Origin: Hippopus hippopus
Lineage: Eukaryota > Mollusca > Bivalvia > Cardiida > Cardiidae
DNA: 64,000 bases
Assembly: GCA_946811185.2 (NCBI GenBank)
Contig: OX328106.1
Span: 33,663,694 to 33,727,693 of the forward strand
Direction of reading: 5' to 3'
Position 1 is the first letter of the stretch; each line of letters begins with the position of its first letter. Positions 44,349 through 54,982 of this stretch are shown here, piece by piece. The notes beneath the pieces are model-generated. The model was not told the DNA's origin. It did no database searches and saw only the letters and a program-made list of their open reading frames with translations. The translations under genes were made by a program, and so were the position numbers.

Positions 44349-44560
44349 CTGTATACCAAAAGGATCCCTGTTTAAACAAGTATGAGGAAGAAGGCCTTGA
44401 AAACATTGTTGGAGATAATGCTAGTGGTCAACATTTTCTGCTTTTTCCATAATACTTTCTACACTTTTGATGGCATGTCATTCCATTTGAACCATATTTG
44501 TCTCTTTCAGGTGCTTTCAATAACGACAGATCTACAATTTTGTTGTATGGTATTAAGTTT
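44345..44560 (+). mobile_element. M1 MITE, opposite orientation, shared TTAA
   Basis: Begins TTAACTGTATACCAAAAGGA at the TTAA closing the previous copy. The palindrome is decayed ('taatgctagtggtcaacatt'). The end is decayed at 'gtatggtattaag'. Confidence 0.65.
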
Positions 44561-44963
44561 TCAAAGCTATGAGCAAAGCTTTTTGAGACTTGCATGTCCT
44601 TGTGATCCGCAGGAATTCCCCTGACCCCCTGTTTCTTTGCATTTTGACCCCTAATTTTCGAATTGTGTCCCAAAATTTAAATGGTAACCTTCAAATGAAT
44701 GCTTTTCAGTAAACTCCTAATAGGGCCAGAGTAAACAATGCAGATGTAAAAGACATTTAACTTTGAATCGAACCATATAAAAGTATGGAAATTCTTGTGA
44801 AGATGACAATCTGTTACTTCAGGGGCGGTCCAAGTGTTGGCTTCTGGTATAAAGATAAATTCTGAAATTTGGTCAAAAGTTGCCAGGCCACTCTATCTTT
44901 TGTTCACTTTAACCTGGTTTTAAAATTCATTTTTCTGCCCGCAGTAAACAGCTTGAAATTAGT
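44561..44963. other. No recognisable feature
   Basis: Contains 'gaagatgacaatctgttac' at ~44800, shared loosely with 34110 and 61525. Confidence 0.4.
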
Positions 44964-45170
44964 TTAACCCTTTACCACACAATCCCAAGTTTTAACAACC
45001 CTGAGAAAAAAAGGCTTTTGGAAACATGGGAAATTGAGAAAATGCTTATAAACAGTGTTTTCTATCTATTCAAGGAGAGATACTGTCATTTGAAAAAACA
45101 TTTCCATTGTCATCTTTAAATTACGTCAATATGAGCAAATCTACAATTTTACTGTTTGATAAAGGGTTAA
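44964..45170 (+). mobile_element. M1 MITE, palindrome decayed
   Basis: TTAACCCTTTACCACACAAT to 'gtttgataaagggttaa'. The right palindrome arm is largely deleted. Confidence 0.8.
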
Positions 45171-45546
45171 AAGATTGAAAAGCTTGGTGGAGAAGTTGAA
45201 GTTTGCTGAATATCTCTTACAAATATAGTAGTTTTATGTACTGCATAATGTCTTATGTCTAGGAGTTTTGAATAATGTGTGGAACTTTCCTAGGAGTTAT
45301 AAAAGCTTATTGCATGGAAGGTTTCTATTGGAACCGCTGTATGTAGGTCCAGCACGTCATTGACCGTTGTCAATAAACTATTGGTGGATCAATAATATCA
45401 GTTGAGGCAATTAGCCAACTCTGTAGGTTTCTTTAAATGCCATGTTTATTTGTACTCACTGGTACAATTCCAGTAAATTAGAGACGCTTCCCAACATGGC
45501 ATTCAGTCTCACCCTTTGGCAAATTCATTCTCATTCCTGAATCTTT
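45171..45546. other. No recognisable feature
   Basis: AT-rich, no signal. Confidence 0.4.
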
Positions 45547-45743
45547 TTAACTCTTTACCAGACAACAAATTTTTAGACTAGTGAAATTGAAAGCATATGC
45601 ATATGACAAAGTAAATGATGCTCAAATGTCATCGAAAGGGCAACACACATTGCCGATAACCAGCATTCTTAATGTCCACAATGTTTTCAAAGGCCTTTTT
45701 CCACATGGTTATTAAAACACAGTGTTGCTTTGTAAAGATTTAA
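45547..45743 (-). mobile_element. M1 MITE, palindrome decayed
   Basis: TTAACTCTTTACCAGACAAC to 'tgctttgtaaagatttaa'. 'ccagcattcttaatgtccac' shows the damaged arm. Confidence 0.7.
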
Positions 45744-46072
45744 AGTATAAGTCAAGCATAAAGTTTCATATTATTATGATTTGAAGGTGGGGGTGAGGGG
45801 GCACTATAATACATCTTGCAGAATAAACTACTACATCAAGTTTTTTCATGATTTTACATAAACTTAATGAAAAAGATCAAAATACCTGTATATTCAAAAA
45901 TTGAACAAAAGTGTACCTCAACGAGAAATACAGTTACTTGCCCTTGCATTTAGACTTTGGGTATTGAATTCTTTCTTCTCATTCATTTTACTTTTTGGGG
46001 GGAATTTAGAAGGATAAACAAATTCACTCACATTTTGGATACTACAATATTGAGACAGCAAACCCTGGGTTT

Positions 46073-46302
46073 TTAACTCTTTACCAAACTACAACATTTT
46101 AGACTTGTACTTAATTGAAACTATTTGTAGACAACAAAATAAATGTGACTCAAAAATAGATTCTTTTTTCCAAAAGGATTGAAAATATTGTTGGAAAAAG
46201 AGAAAAAGCTGCTTGCCTGCATTTTCTCCTTTTTTCCACAATGTTTTCTAGAGTCTTTTTCTTGTTAAGGGTTGTTTAATCTCGAAACAGTGTGGTAAAG
46301 GG
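46073..46302 (-). mobile_element. M1 MITE, full length
   Basis: TTAACTCTTTACCAAACTAC to 'gtgtggtaaagggttt'. Palindrome centre changed to 'gctgcttgcctgc'. Confidence 0.8.
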
Positions 46303-46771
46303 TTTGACAAAAACTGAAGCTTTGAACTTTTTTCTGGTGTCTTTATTATTTTATCACACCTCATCTATTCTGGTTTTCAAAAATGTGATAAAAGTGTGGG
46401 GAAGAAAAAAAAATAATAATGGTGCCAGAATAATTGAGAACAATCCATAAATTGGACAAGTATATCTCAAGGGATCACTTGAGTTTGGACAGTGTTGTGT
46501 GAAAGTGGATTGGATCCCACATTGATTCTTTTTCTCCAATATTTACCGTCAAGTCCCAGGGTTTTATATTGGTATAGAATCAATGGAGTAAATATTGGTG
46601 TTTTATGTCACTTCATCCTGTTTGCAGTGCTAACTAGATTCAAATGTTCTGAGCTTCGGTTCAGACGAAGTCCACTAGATAGCTATTTTACATTGTTAAC
46701 TGTTTAAGGGAAAGTATAAAGTGTTGTTTCCTTGTTTGTTTGGAAAGTAATTTTATCTCCTTTAATTACAG
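46303..46771. other. No recognisable feature
   Basis: Intronic under the gene model. Ends in the polypyrimidine tract of candidate exon 4. Confidence 0.4.
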
Positions 46772-46800
46772 ATTTGGTGTAGAGGGATTAAAAGTTCTTG
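46772..46800 (+). CDS. Candidate exon 4, 29 nt
   Basis: Seen: 'tatctcctttaattacag' ends at 46771 and a strong donor 'cttg|gtaagc' follows 46800. With one base finishing the Arg codon left by candidate exon 3, the frame reads FGVEGLKVL and leaves one G. That G joins the first two bases of candidate exon 5 as a Gly codon. A second frame is also open (IWCRGIKSS), but it does not fit exon 3. The third frame stops. Both splice signals are good for so short a segment. Coding status depends on the joined model, since 29 nt alone carries little information. Confidence 0.5.
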
Positions 46801-46852
46801 GTAAGCCTTTTGTATTTGCTTCTTTTATAGTTTCATTTCACTCTTAACTTAC

Positions 46853-47011
46853 CTTTGCAAACATTGTGGGAAAGGAAGAAAATGCTGGTAACCAGCATTT
46901 CTCCTTTTCCCATAATGTTTTTCTGCCCTTTCACAGAAAAATCCCACGATTTGAGCCATATTTTGTTTATTGTCTGAAACTTTTGAGAATTTGGACTTGT
47001 CTAAAGAGTTA
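46853..47011 (+). mobile_element. M1 MITE, left end missing
   Basis: Starts 'tttgcaaacattgtgggaaa', with a near-complete palindrome, and ends 'cttgtctaaagagttaa' with part of the right TIR deleted. It lies 52 bp after candidate exon 4. Confidence 0.65.
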
Positions 47012-47154
47012 AAAGTGTAATCAACTTTTTGCCTTGCACCTTCTTCAGGGTGTTTACAATTGGTTTTTTTTTTCTCAGTTTTTTGTACAGTACGTTATAA
47101 ATTGTAGAAAAAAGTCACTCATGAAAATAATCTGACCTTCAGTATCTAAGTACT

Positions 47155-47371
47155 AGACAATGAAATTTCAGACATCTTAGATTTGAAAGCATTTGTAGAG
47201 GACAAATAAATGTGGTTCAGACAGTGAGATTTGCCTTTGAAAAGGTAGAAAACATTGTAGGAACTGAAGGAGAAAGTGTTGATAACCAACATTTTCTCCT
47301 TTTCCAAAAACAGTTTCAAAAGTCTCTTCACTGAGGGTCTTCAGTATGCAGGATTGTTAAGTATAGGGTTA
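47155..47371 (-). mobile_element. M1 MITE, diverged
   Basis: 'tagacaatgaaatttcagac', 'gcatttgtagaggacaaat', palindrome 'tgttgataaccaacattttc', end 'gttaagtatagggttaa'. Confidence 0.65.
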
Positions 47372-47576
47372 ATATTGGCTGAAATAAGATAGGAAGAATA
47401 ATAAATGTTCTATTGTAAACTAATGATAATTTTAGCTTAAATATCTTGTAAAACATCATAAATCCCAGTTAGACTGCTCTGTGCAGTCCATTCATGTTTT
47501 ACATTGTTGGTATGAGCATAATGAGGTAATGAAAATCTTTCTTGCCTTTTAAATTCTATTAGTTATTAATGTAGCC

Positions 47577-47786
47577 CTTTTTTACTCATTACTATGTCTG
47601 CAAAATTGTAGACTGGTCCAAATTAGGAGCATTTGCAGACAACAGATAAAAAGTCATGCAAATTTTAAAACCTGTCCTTTGAAAGGGTAAAAACATGGAT
47701 GGGTATTTTCCCCTGTTAGCACAACATTTTCAAAAGTTTTTTTCCTTGAGGTCATTAAAACTTGGGATTGCATGGTAGTAGGTTAA
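47577..47786 (-). mobile_element. M1 MITE, diverged
   Basis: 'tttactcattactatgtctg', 'gcatttgcagacaacagat', 'cttgaggtcattaaaactt', end 'catggtagtaggttaa'. The palindrome is mostly lost. Confidence 0.6.
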
Positions 47787-47870
47787 CATAGTTTATGCTA
47801 AAACCATCACTGTGCAATTAAGACATTTTGTGCCTCTGAAATTGACAGTGTTGGAAAATATTTGAGAAAA

Positions 47871-48134
47871 GAAGCAGTTCAAGGGGTGAATGCGAAACTT
47901 ACTCTGTTTTTTGAAAAATTTTACAGCTGAGGGAAAAAACGTCTCATTCATTTGAAAAGCATTGTTAGATAATCTTTTTTGGATATGTTGTGTTGAATTT
48001 AGTTACATAATTCAACATAACATATCTTAAAAAGATTATCTAACAGTTCTTTTCAAAGAAATGAGAAGTTTTTCCCTCACCTGTAAAATTTTCCAAAACA
48101 TGGAATAGTTTTGTATTCACCCCTCAAGTTGCTT
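47871..48134. repeat. Long palindrome, ~125 bp arms
   Basis: Left arm 47871-47995 and right arm 48010-48134, separated by ~14 bp ('tagttacat' region). Arms share 'gttagataatctttttt', 'gagggaaaaa' and 'ggggtgaat' with scattered mismatches. It is probably a fold-back MITE; no target duplication is clear. Confidence 0.75.
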
Positions 48135-49117
48135 GTGACTGGAAAAGTTACTGATTGCATGATGTTCACAATATCGTTTATTGGGTGAAAAAATGAAATT
48201 GTTGCATATAATGCTTAACATGCAATTAATACCTACCCTTCAATGTTATTTTTACTGTTTTAAAGATATTTTCTCAGTGTGTGCGATCACGTATAAATGT
48301 ATGTGATTCACATTTAAAATGAAAATATCACATATATTCAGTTCCTCTTAGATATGTACTGGAACATGCAAAAATTTGCAAAATTGAAAATTTAAAAAGT
48401 CGAATTTCAGAAATTTCCTGTAGTCAAACGTTTACAATTACTTTTCTTGGAAGGGTATTCTGAATCCAAAAATAAAATGGCTGCTTTCCATCGTCCTATA
48501 TAAGTATCCAATGGTAACGCGACATATATCAGGTGCCAGTGTGCTGGACAGGAACATGCATCATTGCCCTTGAAATTGAATCGTATCCAGAATGTTGCGG
48601 ATGGCCAAAGTGCTATTTTTAGTAACGGTGCATAATCAATTGTTATCTAATGCCTTTGGTTTTTGCAATAAACATCGAACCTTCTGTGGAATCGGGCTTA
48701 TAAGAAAAGGATAAACTTATTATTCCAAGCACATTTTCCTTTTCCACCAGTGTTTTCAAAAGCTCAAAATCTTTGATCTTTGAAAACTTGTATCTGTATA
48801 TTGTTTGAGAACATTTCAACTATTAGCAAGCTGTCATTGACATTGATACTAAAGAGTGATAATGTTGTCTAGATTTGAACCCCCATATTTGTTTGCGTAC
48901 CTCCAACTCCTGTTACCGTTACGTGCAAAATCCTCCAGCTGGAAAAAATACAGCACACACTGATTTCTTCTGTTTTATATTTTTGTCTGTTGTGTAAAAT
49001 CATAATGTTTAGTTCTCGATGTGTCTAAAATTTGATAGTTTTGTAATGGCTAAACTTAGCCTGGATAGTTACTGTATTACCATTGATTGTGAATAACCCT
49101 CAGCAGTAATAGTTTTT
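48135..49117. other. No recognisable feature, one M1 scrap
   Basis: A short 'cattttccttttccaccag' / 'tgttttcaaaagctc' at 48730-48770 is an M1 scrap. The rest is AT-rich with no exon signal that holds up. Confidence 0.4.
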
Positions 49118-50546
49118 AGCTCCACTGGCCGAAGGCCAGCGGGCTTATGTCATGGCCTGTTGTCCGTCGTGCGTCCGTCCGTCCGTCCGTGCCTCCGTCC
49201 GTCCGTCCGTGCGTTAACTTTTTTTTAAAACGTCTTCTTCTCTGAAACTACCCATCCAATTTTGATGAAACTTCACAGAAATGATCCTGCCATGGTCCTC
49301 TTCAGAATTTCTTGAAAGAATTTAATTCCTTCAAAAACTCTGGTTGCCATGGCAACAAAACTGAAAAATTTTGAAAATCTTTGAAAATCTTCTTGTCTGA
49401 AACCGTAAGGCCAAGGGCTACCAAATTTGGCATGTAGCTTTATCTAGTGGACCTCTACCAAGTTTCTTCAATTTATAGCCCTGGGGTCAAAATTGGCCCC
49501 GCCCCGGGGGTTACAAGTTATACATGGGCTTATTTAGGGAGAACTTTAAAATTCCTCTTCTACCTAGCCATAGGGCCTAGAGCTACCAAATTTGGCATGT
49601 AGCTTTATCTAGTGGACCTCTGCCAAGATTGTTCAAATTATAGCCCTGGGGTCAAATTAGGCCCTGCCCGGGGGTAACAAGTTTTACATGGGCTTATATA
49701 ACAAGTTTTACATGGGCTTATATAGGGAGAACTTTAAAATTCTTCTTTGACCTAGCCATGGGGCCTAGGGTGACCAAATTTGGCATGTAGCTTTATCTAG
49801 TGTACCTGTACCAAGGGTGTCCAAATTATAGCCGAGGGTCAAATTTGACTTCGCTCCGGGGGGTAACATGTTTTACATGGGCGGGCTTATATAGGAAAAT
49901 CTTTCGCATCTAGCTATAAGGGCTAGGGCTATCAAATTTTGCATTTAGCTTTATCTAGGGGGTCTCTATCAAGGGTGCCCAAATTATAGCCCAGGGGGTC
50001 AAATGTAGCCCCACCCCAGGGGGTCACAAGTTCTACATGATCTTATATAAGGAAACTTTAATAATCTACTTGTACATAGCCATATTTAGGCCTAGGGCTA
50101 CCAAATTTTGCATGTAACTTTATATAATGGGCCTCTACCAAGAGGGCCCAAATTTTAACTTTGGGGGTCAAGTTTGACTCCACACCAGGGGTCACAAGTT
50201 TTACATTGGCTTTTATAGTGAAAACTTGATAAACCTGTGTCATGGATCATATATTTTACAGGGCCTTTTATTCAGCAAACTTGTTTTACATGACTTTTTA
50301 TTGGGCAAGATTAAAAAATCTTTTTGTTTATAACCACACATTCTAGTTTCATATTGTAGGTCTGGGGTCAAAATTGCCTTCATTCCAGGGATCGCAAGTT
50401 TAACATGGGCTTCAAAATATTGTCACTTCAATTTAAACATTAATCAAGGGAAATAACTCTTTTTATGAAAGATAAAGTTCATTACTATTTACCTCCCTTG
50501 ATTATCAAGCTGCAGTGATACATGATTGGTGCTAGACAAGTTTTTT
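49118..50546 (+). mobile_element. HINE-A' element, abutting a second copy
   Basis: The 5' end AGCTCCACTGGCCGAAGGCC follows TTTTT. Strong CCGTCCGT microsatellite at 49161-49215. Monomers of the ~165 bp type ('gcatgtagctttatctagtg') repeat to ~50240. The tail 'ttacctcccttgattatcaa' matches 32970. No 3' hairpin before the next 5' end. Confidence 0.75.
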
Positions 50547-51684
50547 AGCTCCACTGGCCGAAGGCCAGCAGGCTTATAGTTTGAAAAAAAATCTTAGTGA
50601 TTTATTATGACAATTGTCAGCACACATGTAACTCATTACCAAACGATAATATTTTAGGCTTGTCTAAATCGAAAGCACTTGCAGACGACAAAATAAAAGT
50701 GATTGAAAATTTGAGATGTGTTTTGTAAACAGTAGAAAACATTGTAAGAAAAGGAGAAAATGCTTTTCTAAAGCCTTCTTTCTCAGGGTCATCAAAAGTA
50801 GGGATTGTCTGGTAATAGGTTAAAAAGATATATTTCAAACTGAGATTGATGTATATACTTGTTTTTTATTGGCACTGAAGGTCCGTCCATCCATCTGTCC
50901 GTGCGTGCATTAACTTTTATTTCAAACATCTCTGAAACTACTTATCCAATTTTGATGAAACTTCAAAGAAATGATCCTGCCATGGTCTTCTTCAGAATCC
51001 CATGACAGAATTTTATTCCTTCAAAAACTCTGGTTGCCATGGCAACAAAACTGAAAAATATAGAAAATTTTCAAAAATCTTCTTCTCTGAAACTGTAAGG
51101 CCTAGGGCTACCAAATTTGGCATATAGCTGTATCTAGTGGGCCTCTACCAAGTTCCTTCAAATAATAGCCATGGGGTCTACCAAATTTTGCATGTAGCTT
51201 TATCTAGTGGGCCTCTACAAGGAGGGCCCAAATTATAGTCCTTGACCCAAGTTTGTCCCCACACCACGGAACACAAGGTCACCAGTTTTACATGGGCTTT
51301 TGTAATGAAAACCATCTTAAGTCATCATGTTACTAACCATTATAAAGACTAAGGCTATTAGATTTAGCCCTGTCTCATGGGTTTCATGTTTTACAGGGCT
51401 TTTCATTGAGAAAAATTTGAAAATCTTCTTGTTTATAACATTCAAGAACTGAATTATTTGGTATGGAGCTTTATATTGTGGACCTCCACCAGGATTCAAA
51501 TAATTATAGCTTTGCAATCAAAATTGGCTTTGCCCATGGATCACAACTTTCTCGTAGGATTAGATAGAAAAATGTTTGCATGTCCTCGTGTTTGAAATCA
51601 ATTTGCTGAATATTGTAATGTTTGGCTTGTAGTGTTTTTACTTAATAGCCAGTGGAGCGATACAGGGCCATCATGGCCCTCTTG
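50547..51684 (+). mobile_element. HINE-A' element, second copy, with M1 inside
   Basis: The 5' end AGCTCCACTGGCCGAAGGCC follows TTTTTT. An M1 copy separates the 5' hairpin from the 'ggtccgtccatccatctgtc' microsatellite (50880). The 3' end is 'agccagtggagcgatacagg', hairpin GGGCCATCATGGCCC, TCTTG. Confidence 0.75.
50628..50822 (-). mobile_element. M1 MITE inside HINE-A'
   Basis: 'gtaactcattaccaaacgat' to 'gtctggtaataggttaa'. The palindrome centre and right arm are deleted. Confidence 0.7.
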
Positions 51685-52640
51685 TTAGAATGTCTAGAAT
51701 TGTCGTGAACAGTAATCAAGTTATTTGTTTAAAATTACTGTGAACACTGTAAGTCCTTGGAATCTTTAACCCTTCATCAAACGACAAAATTTTGGACCGG
51801 ACCAAACTGAAAGCATTTAGGTCAACAATTTAGCTCAAATGATGATTTCTGTCTTTGATAGGGTAGAAAACATTTTTGGAAAAGGAGAAAATGCTGGTTA
51901 CCAGCATTTTCTCCTTTTCCCAAAATGTTTTCAAAAGCCTTCCTTCCCATAGTCGTGAAAACCTGGGATTGTTTGGTAAAGGGTTAAAGTTGCTGCGAAC
52001 ATAATAGTTTTGGAATATCTAAACAGAAAACTAGAATTACCCAGAGCATAATACTTTTAATTTCTAAAGTGACTGTAAACAGTAATAATTTTTTGAATGT
52101 CTCATATGTCTGTGAACAGTATTCGTTTTTTGAATGTGTAAAACTACTGTGAACTGCAGTTTTTGGAATATCTAAAACTACTGTGAACTGCAATAGTTTT
52201 TTTTTTTTACTGTCTAAAACTATTGTTAACTTTAAAAGTTTGTTGAATGTCTAAAAATACTTTGAACATTAATATTTTTCTTTATTTCTAAAACTACTAT
52301 GAACAGTGATAGCTTTTTGAATTTCTAAAACTATTTTGAACTGTAGTTTTTTTAATGTCAAAAACTAGTGTACACAGAAATAGTTTTTTGAAGTTCTAAA
52401 ACTACTGTGAACTGTAATAGTTTTTGGAATGTCTAAAACTATTGTGAACTGCAGTTTTTAGAATGTCTAAAACTACTGTAAAGAGAAAAAGTTTTTTGAA
52501 GTTCTAAAACTGCAGTGAACACTAATAGTTTTTGGGATGTTTGTAAATGTCTGCAAACAGTTGTAAGTTGTTTTTGGATGTCTAAAACTACTGTGAACAG
52601 TAATAGTTCTTGGAATGCCTAGAGTTACTCTGAATAGTAT
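51685..52640 (+). repeat. Diverged minisatellite, ~37 bp unit
   Basis: Units resemble TTTTTTGAATGTCTAAAACT followed by 'actgtgaacagtaatag'. More than fifteen diverged units are visible, many cut to half length. The first units (51690-51765) are separated from the rest by an inserted M1. Confidence 0.75.
51766..51987 (-). mobile_element. M1 MITE inserted in the minisatellite
   Basis: TTAACCCTTCATCAAACGAC to 'gtttggtaaagggttaa'. Near-perfect palindrome around GCTGGTTACCAGC. Minisatellite units continue on both sides. Confidence 0.9.
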
Positions 52641-52669
52641 AGAAATAAATGTTTTACTTCATCAGGCAA

Positions 52670-53690
52670 GCCTATGTTTTGCATCCTTGATGTAGAATGG
52701 AGTATAACAAGAAAATACTGGTGCATAGGGACCCTGCTCTGTTTTGAATCAGGATACTCCTAAGAACAGTTCATTGGCTATCTATTAGTGAATAACATTA
52801 TTGATTAAAGCTTAAAATAGCATTGTTTTCAAAGGTGGATAGGATGGCCATCATGGAATCAAGATATATATTTAAACTTATTAAGGATGGTGCAAAGGGA
52901 TAAAGAGTTTTGTTTTGCATTGGGACACTTCTCAGAACAACACAGGTTTAAAATTACACTTAAATTTAGAATGAATGGTGTAAAGAGATCCTGTTTTTTT
53001 CCATTGAGATAATTCTAAGAGATAATTATACAGGGTTGTTGTTCACCTGAATGTGAATTATATTAATTTTAAAGTCAGTTACCTAAGCATTGTTTAGTTA
53101 GTAATACCATGATTAGACGACCAGTCTTGGAATGAATATAAGAATCAGATTTAAAATGGTGGTCTCTAGGTACCTTTGTCTTGGTTTGCACTTGGATACT
53201 TCTGAGAACAAAACAGGTTTGTTGACCACCTGGGAGTGAATAACATATTATAAAGCAGGTTACAAAAGCATTCTCAACAAAAACTAGGGCGGGAATTCTC
53301 TGACCATTCGTAATGTCATTTTAAGTGTAGTTTTAGATTAAGAAAGTAATACAACTTCTGATTGGTTGAATAAAATGTTTTACCAATCAGGAGGTGTATT
53401 ACTTTCAAATTTAGAAAGTGTTTGAGAGTAAGTCTAAGAATGTTCTTCAGGATGGTTGGTGGATACAGACCGATTTGGACTTATACTAAGACAGAATTTT
53501 GTAAAGAGATCCTGTTTTATTTTGCATAGGGGTAATCCTAAGATAGATACAAACAAGTTGTTGACCATGTGGAAGTAAATAACGTTATTGATAAAAGCTA
53601 ACAATAGCATTGTTTTCTCAACAAAAACTGGCCTTCTACTTCCATTAGCAAGATGATCTAATGCGGTCATTGATCTTCTCATCTTTTGTC
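52670..53690 (+). repeat. Diverged tandem array, large units
   Basis: A segment like 'cctgttttgcattgggacact' plus 'tctaagaaca' recurs near 52735, 52908, 52987, 53171 and 53506. 'gtgaataacattattgata' and 'agcattgttttctcaacaaa' recur with it. Units are uneven (80-330 bp) because of deletions and an inserted inverted repeat at 53343. Confidence 0.6.
53343..53407. repeat. Inverted repeat, 25 bp arms
   Basis: 'gaaagtaatacaacttctga' with 'ttggt', and its inverse 'accaatcaggaggtgtatta' with 'ctttc', 15 bp spacer. Interrupts the tandem array around it. Confidence 0.7.
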
Positions 53691-54004
53691 TGGTCTTGTC
53701 TCTTGTCCTTTTTGTTTATATATCTCCTTGGAGGATAATGGTTCACGTACATGTAAGGAGCTCTATAACACCCTAATCCTTATTGTACTGAATATAATCG
53801 TAGAAAACTGGAGATTTCAGATAAAACAAATTACAGTAAAATCTGCCAAATAGTCATCACTTACATATATATGAATTGCAAGCAACATGTAATAAGCAAG
53901 TATCATTGAGTTCCTAAAACAAGGCAAATATGTGGAAACATACCTATATTAAGCAAGCACTTGTCTTTCAGCACACACATTTTGGGCATACTTTTGGTGC
54001 TTGC

Positions 54005-54212
54005 CAAACTCTGTATCAGAGGACAAAATTCAAATTGAAAGCATTTGCAGAGGCTAAGTTAAATGTGGCTCAGATGATGGGATTTGTCTGTGATAGGATA
54101 GCAAACATTGCACAAAATGCAGAATAAACTGGTGTACCAGCATTTTCTCCTTTTCCCGAGCAAAAGCCTTCTCTCTCAGGGTTGTTTAAACAGAATTGTT
54201 TGCTTAAGGGTT
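54005..54212 (-). mobile_element. M1 MITE, diverged
   Basis: 'ctgtatcagaggacaaaatt', 'gcatttgcagaggctaagtt', 'ccagcattttctccttttcc', end 'gtttgcttaagggtta'. Confidence 0.6.
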
Positions 54213-54344
54213 ACTACCAGAGTGATTGTATTTCAATTTTAATACTTTACATGACAGTCAAGTGCCTTTAGGATCCTTCGAAAGGTTATTGAAAATGTCG
54301 TGAATATAGGGGACAATTTGGGTATAACCAACCTGATTTGTTTC

Positions 54345-54468
54345 TTCTTCTCACTATGTTTTCTAGCCATACAAAGATAAATTCTGTCATTCCAGCCTGG
54401 TTTACTTTGACATCTGCTAAATGGTTGCAAATGAGGAAGAAGCCTAAATTTGTTGTCTGGAGTTAACA
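54345..54468 (+). mobile_element. M1 MITE, right half
   Basis: 'tgttttctagccatacaaag', 'gataaattctgtcattccag', end 'gttgtctggagttaa'. Confidence 0.5.
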
Positions 54469-54754
54469 GTAACACTTGACTTTGCTCTGTTGAAAATAAG
54501 CTTCATATTACAGGTTTGTCTGCTAGAAATAAAATTCTTTCCAGACTGAAAAATGAGAACAGTGAAAAATGTAATGATCAGCTTGCATTCCCCCATATTT
54601 GAAAGATGGCTGTATTGTGTTACTTGTTTTAATTAGCAGAAAAGAACAGAAAATGCCCAAAAGGAAGGAAATGTCTGGCCTGTCAGCCAAATTACAGGCT
54701 GCTAATTGAGGATCTGGTGGAAAAGCTGCCAAATGAGGTAAACATATCAGGTTT

Positions 54755-54982
54755 ATCTCTGCACCAGACGACAAAATTTTAGGCTTGTTCATTATTGAAA
54801 ATCTTTGCAGACTCCAGATTAAATGTTTCTTTAATGATGGAATATGTCTTTGAAAGGGCATAAAAGAAATAGGCGGAAAAAAGAGAAACATGCTTACCAG
54901 CATTTTCTCCTTTTCCCAAGATTTTTCTCTAGTCTGTTTTCCTGAGGATTTTAAAGACATAACATTGGTTGAAAAAGGTTAA
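54755..54982 (-). mobile_element. M1 MITE, diverged
   Basis: 'tctctgcaccagacgacaaa' to 'tggttgaaaaaggttaa'. Part of the left palindrome arm is lost. Confidence 0.65.

Noticed and set aside
54523..54960. 145-codon minus-strand frame
   Set aside because: Part is M1 (54755-54982) read in reverse, and the rest has no recognisable domain.
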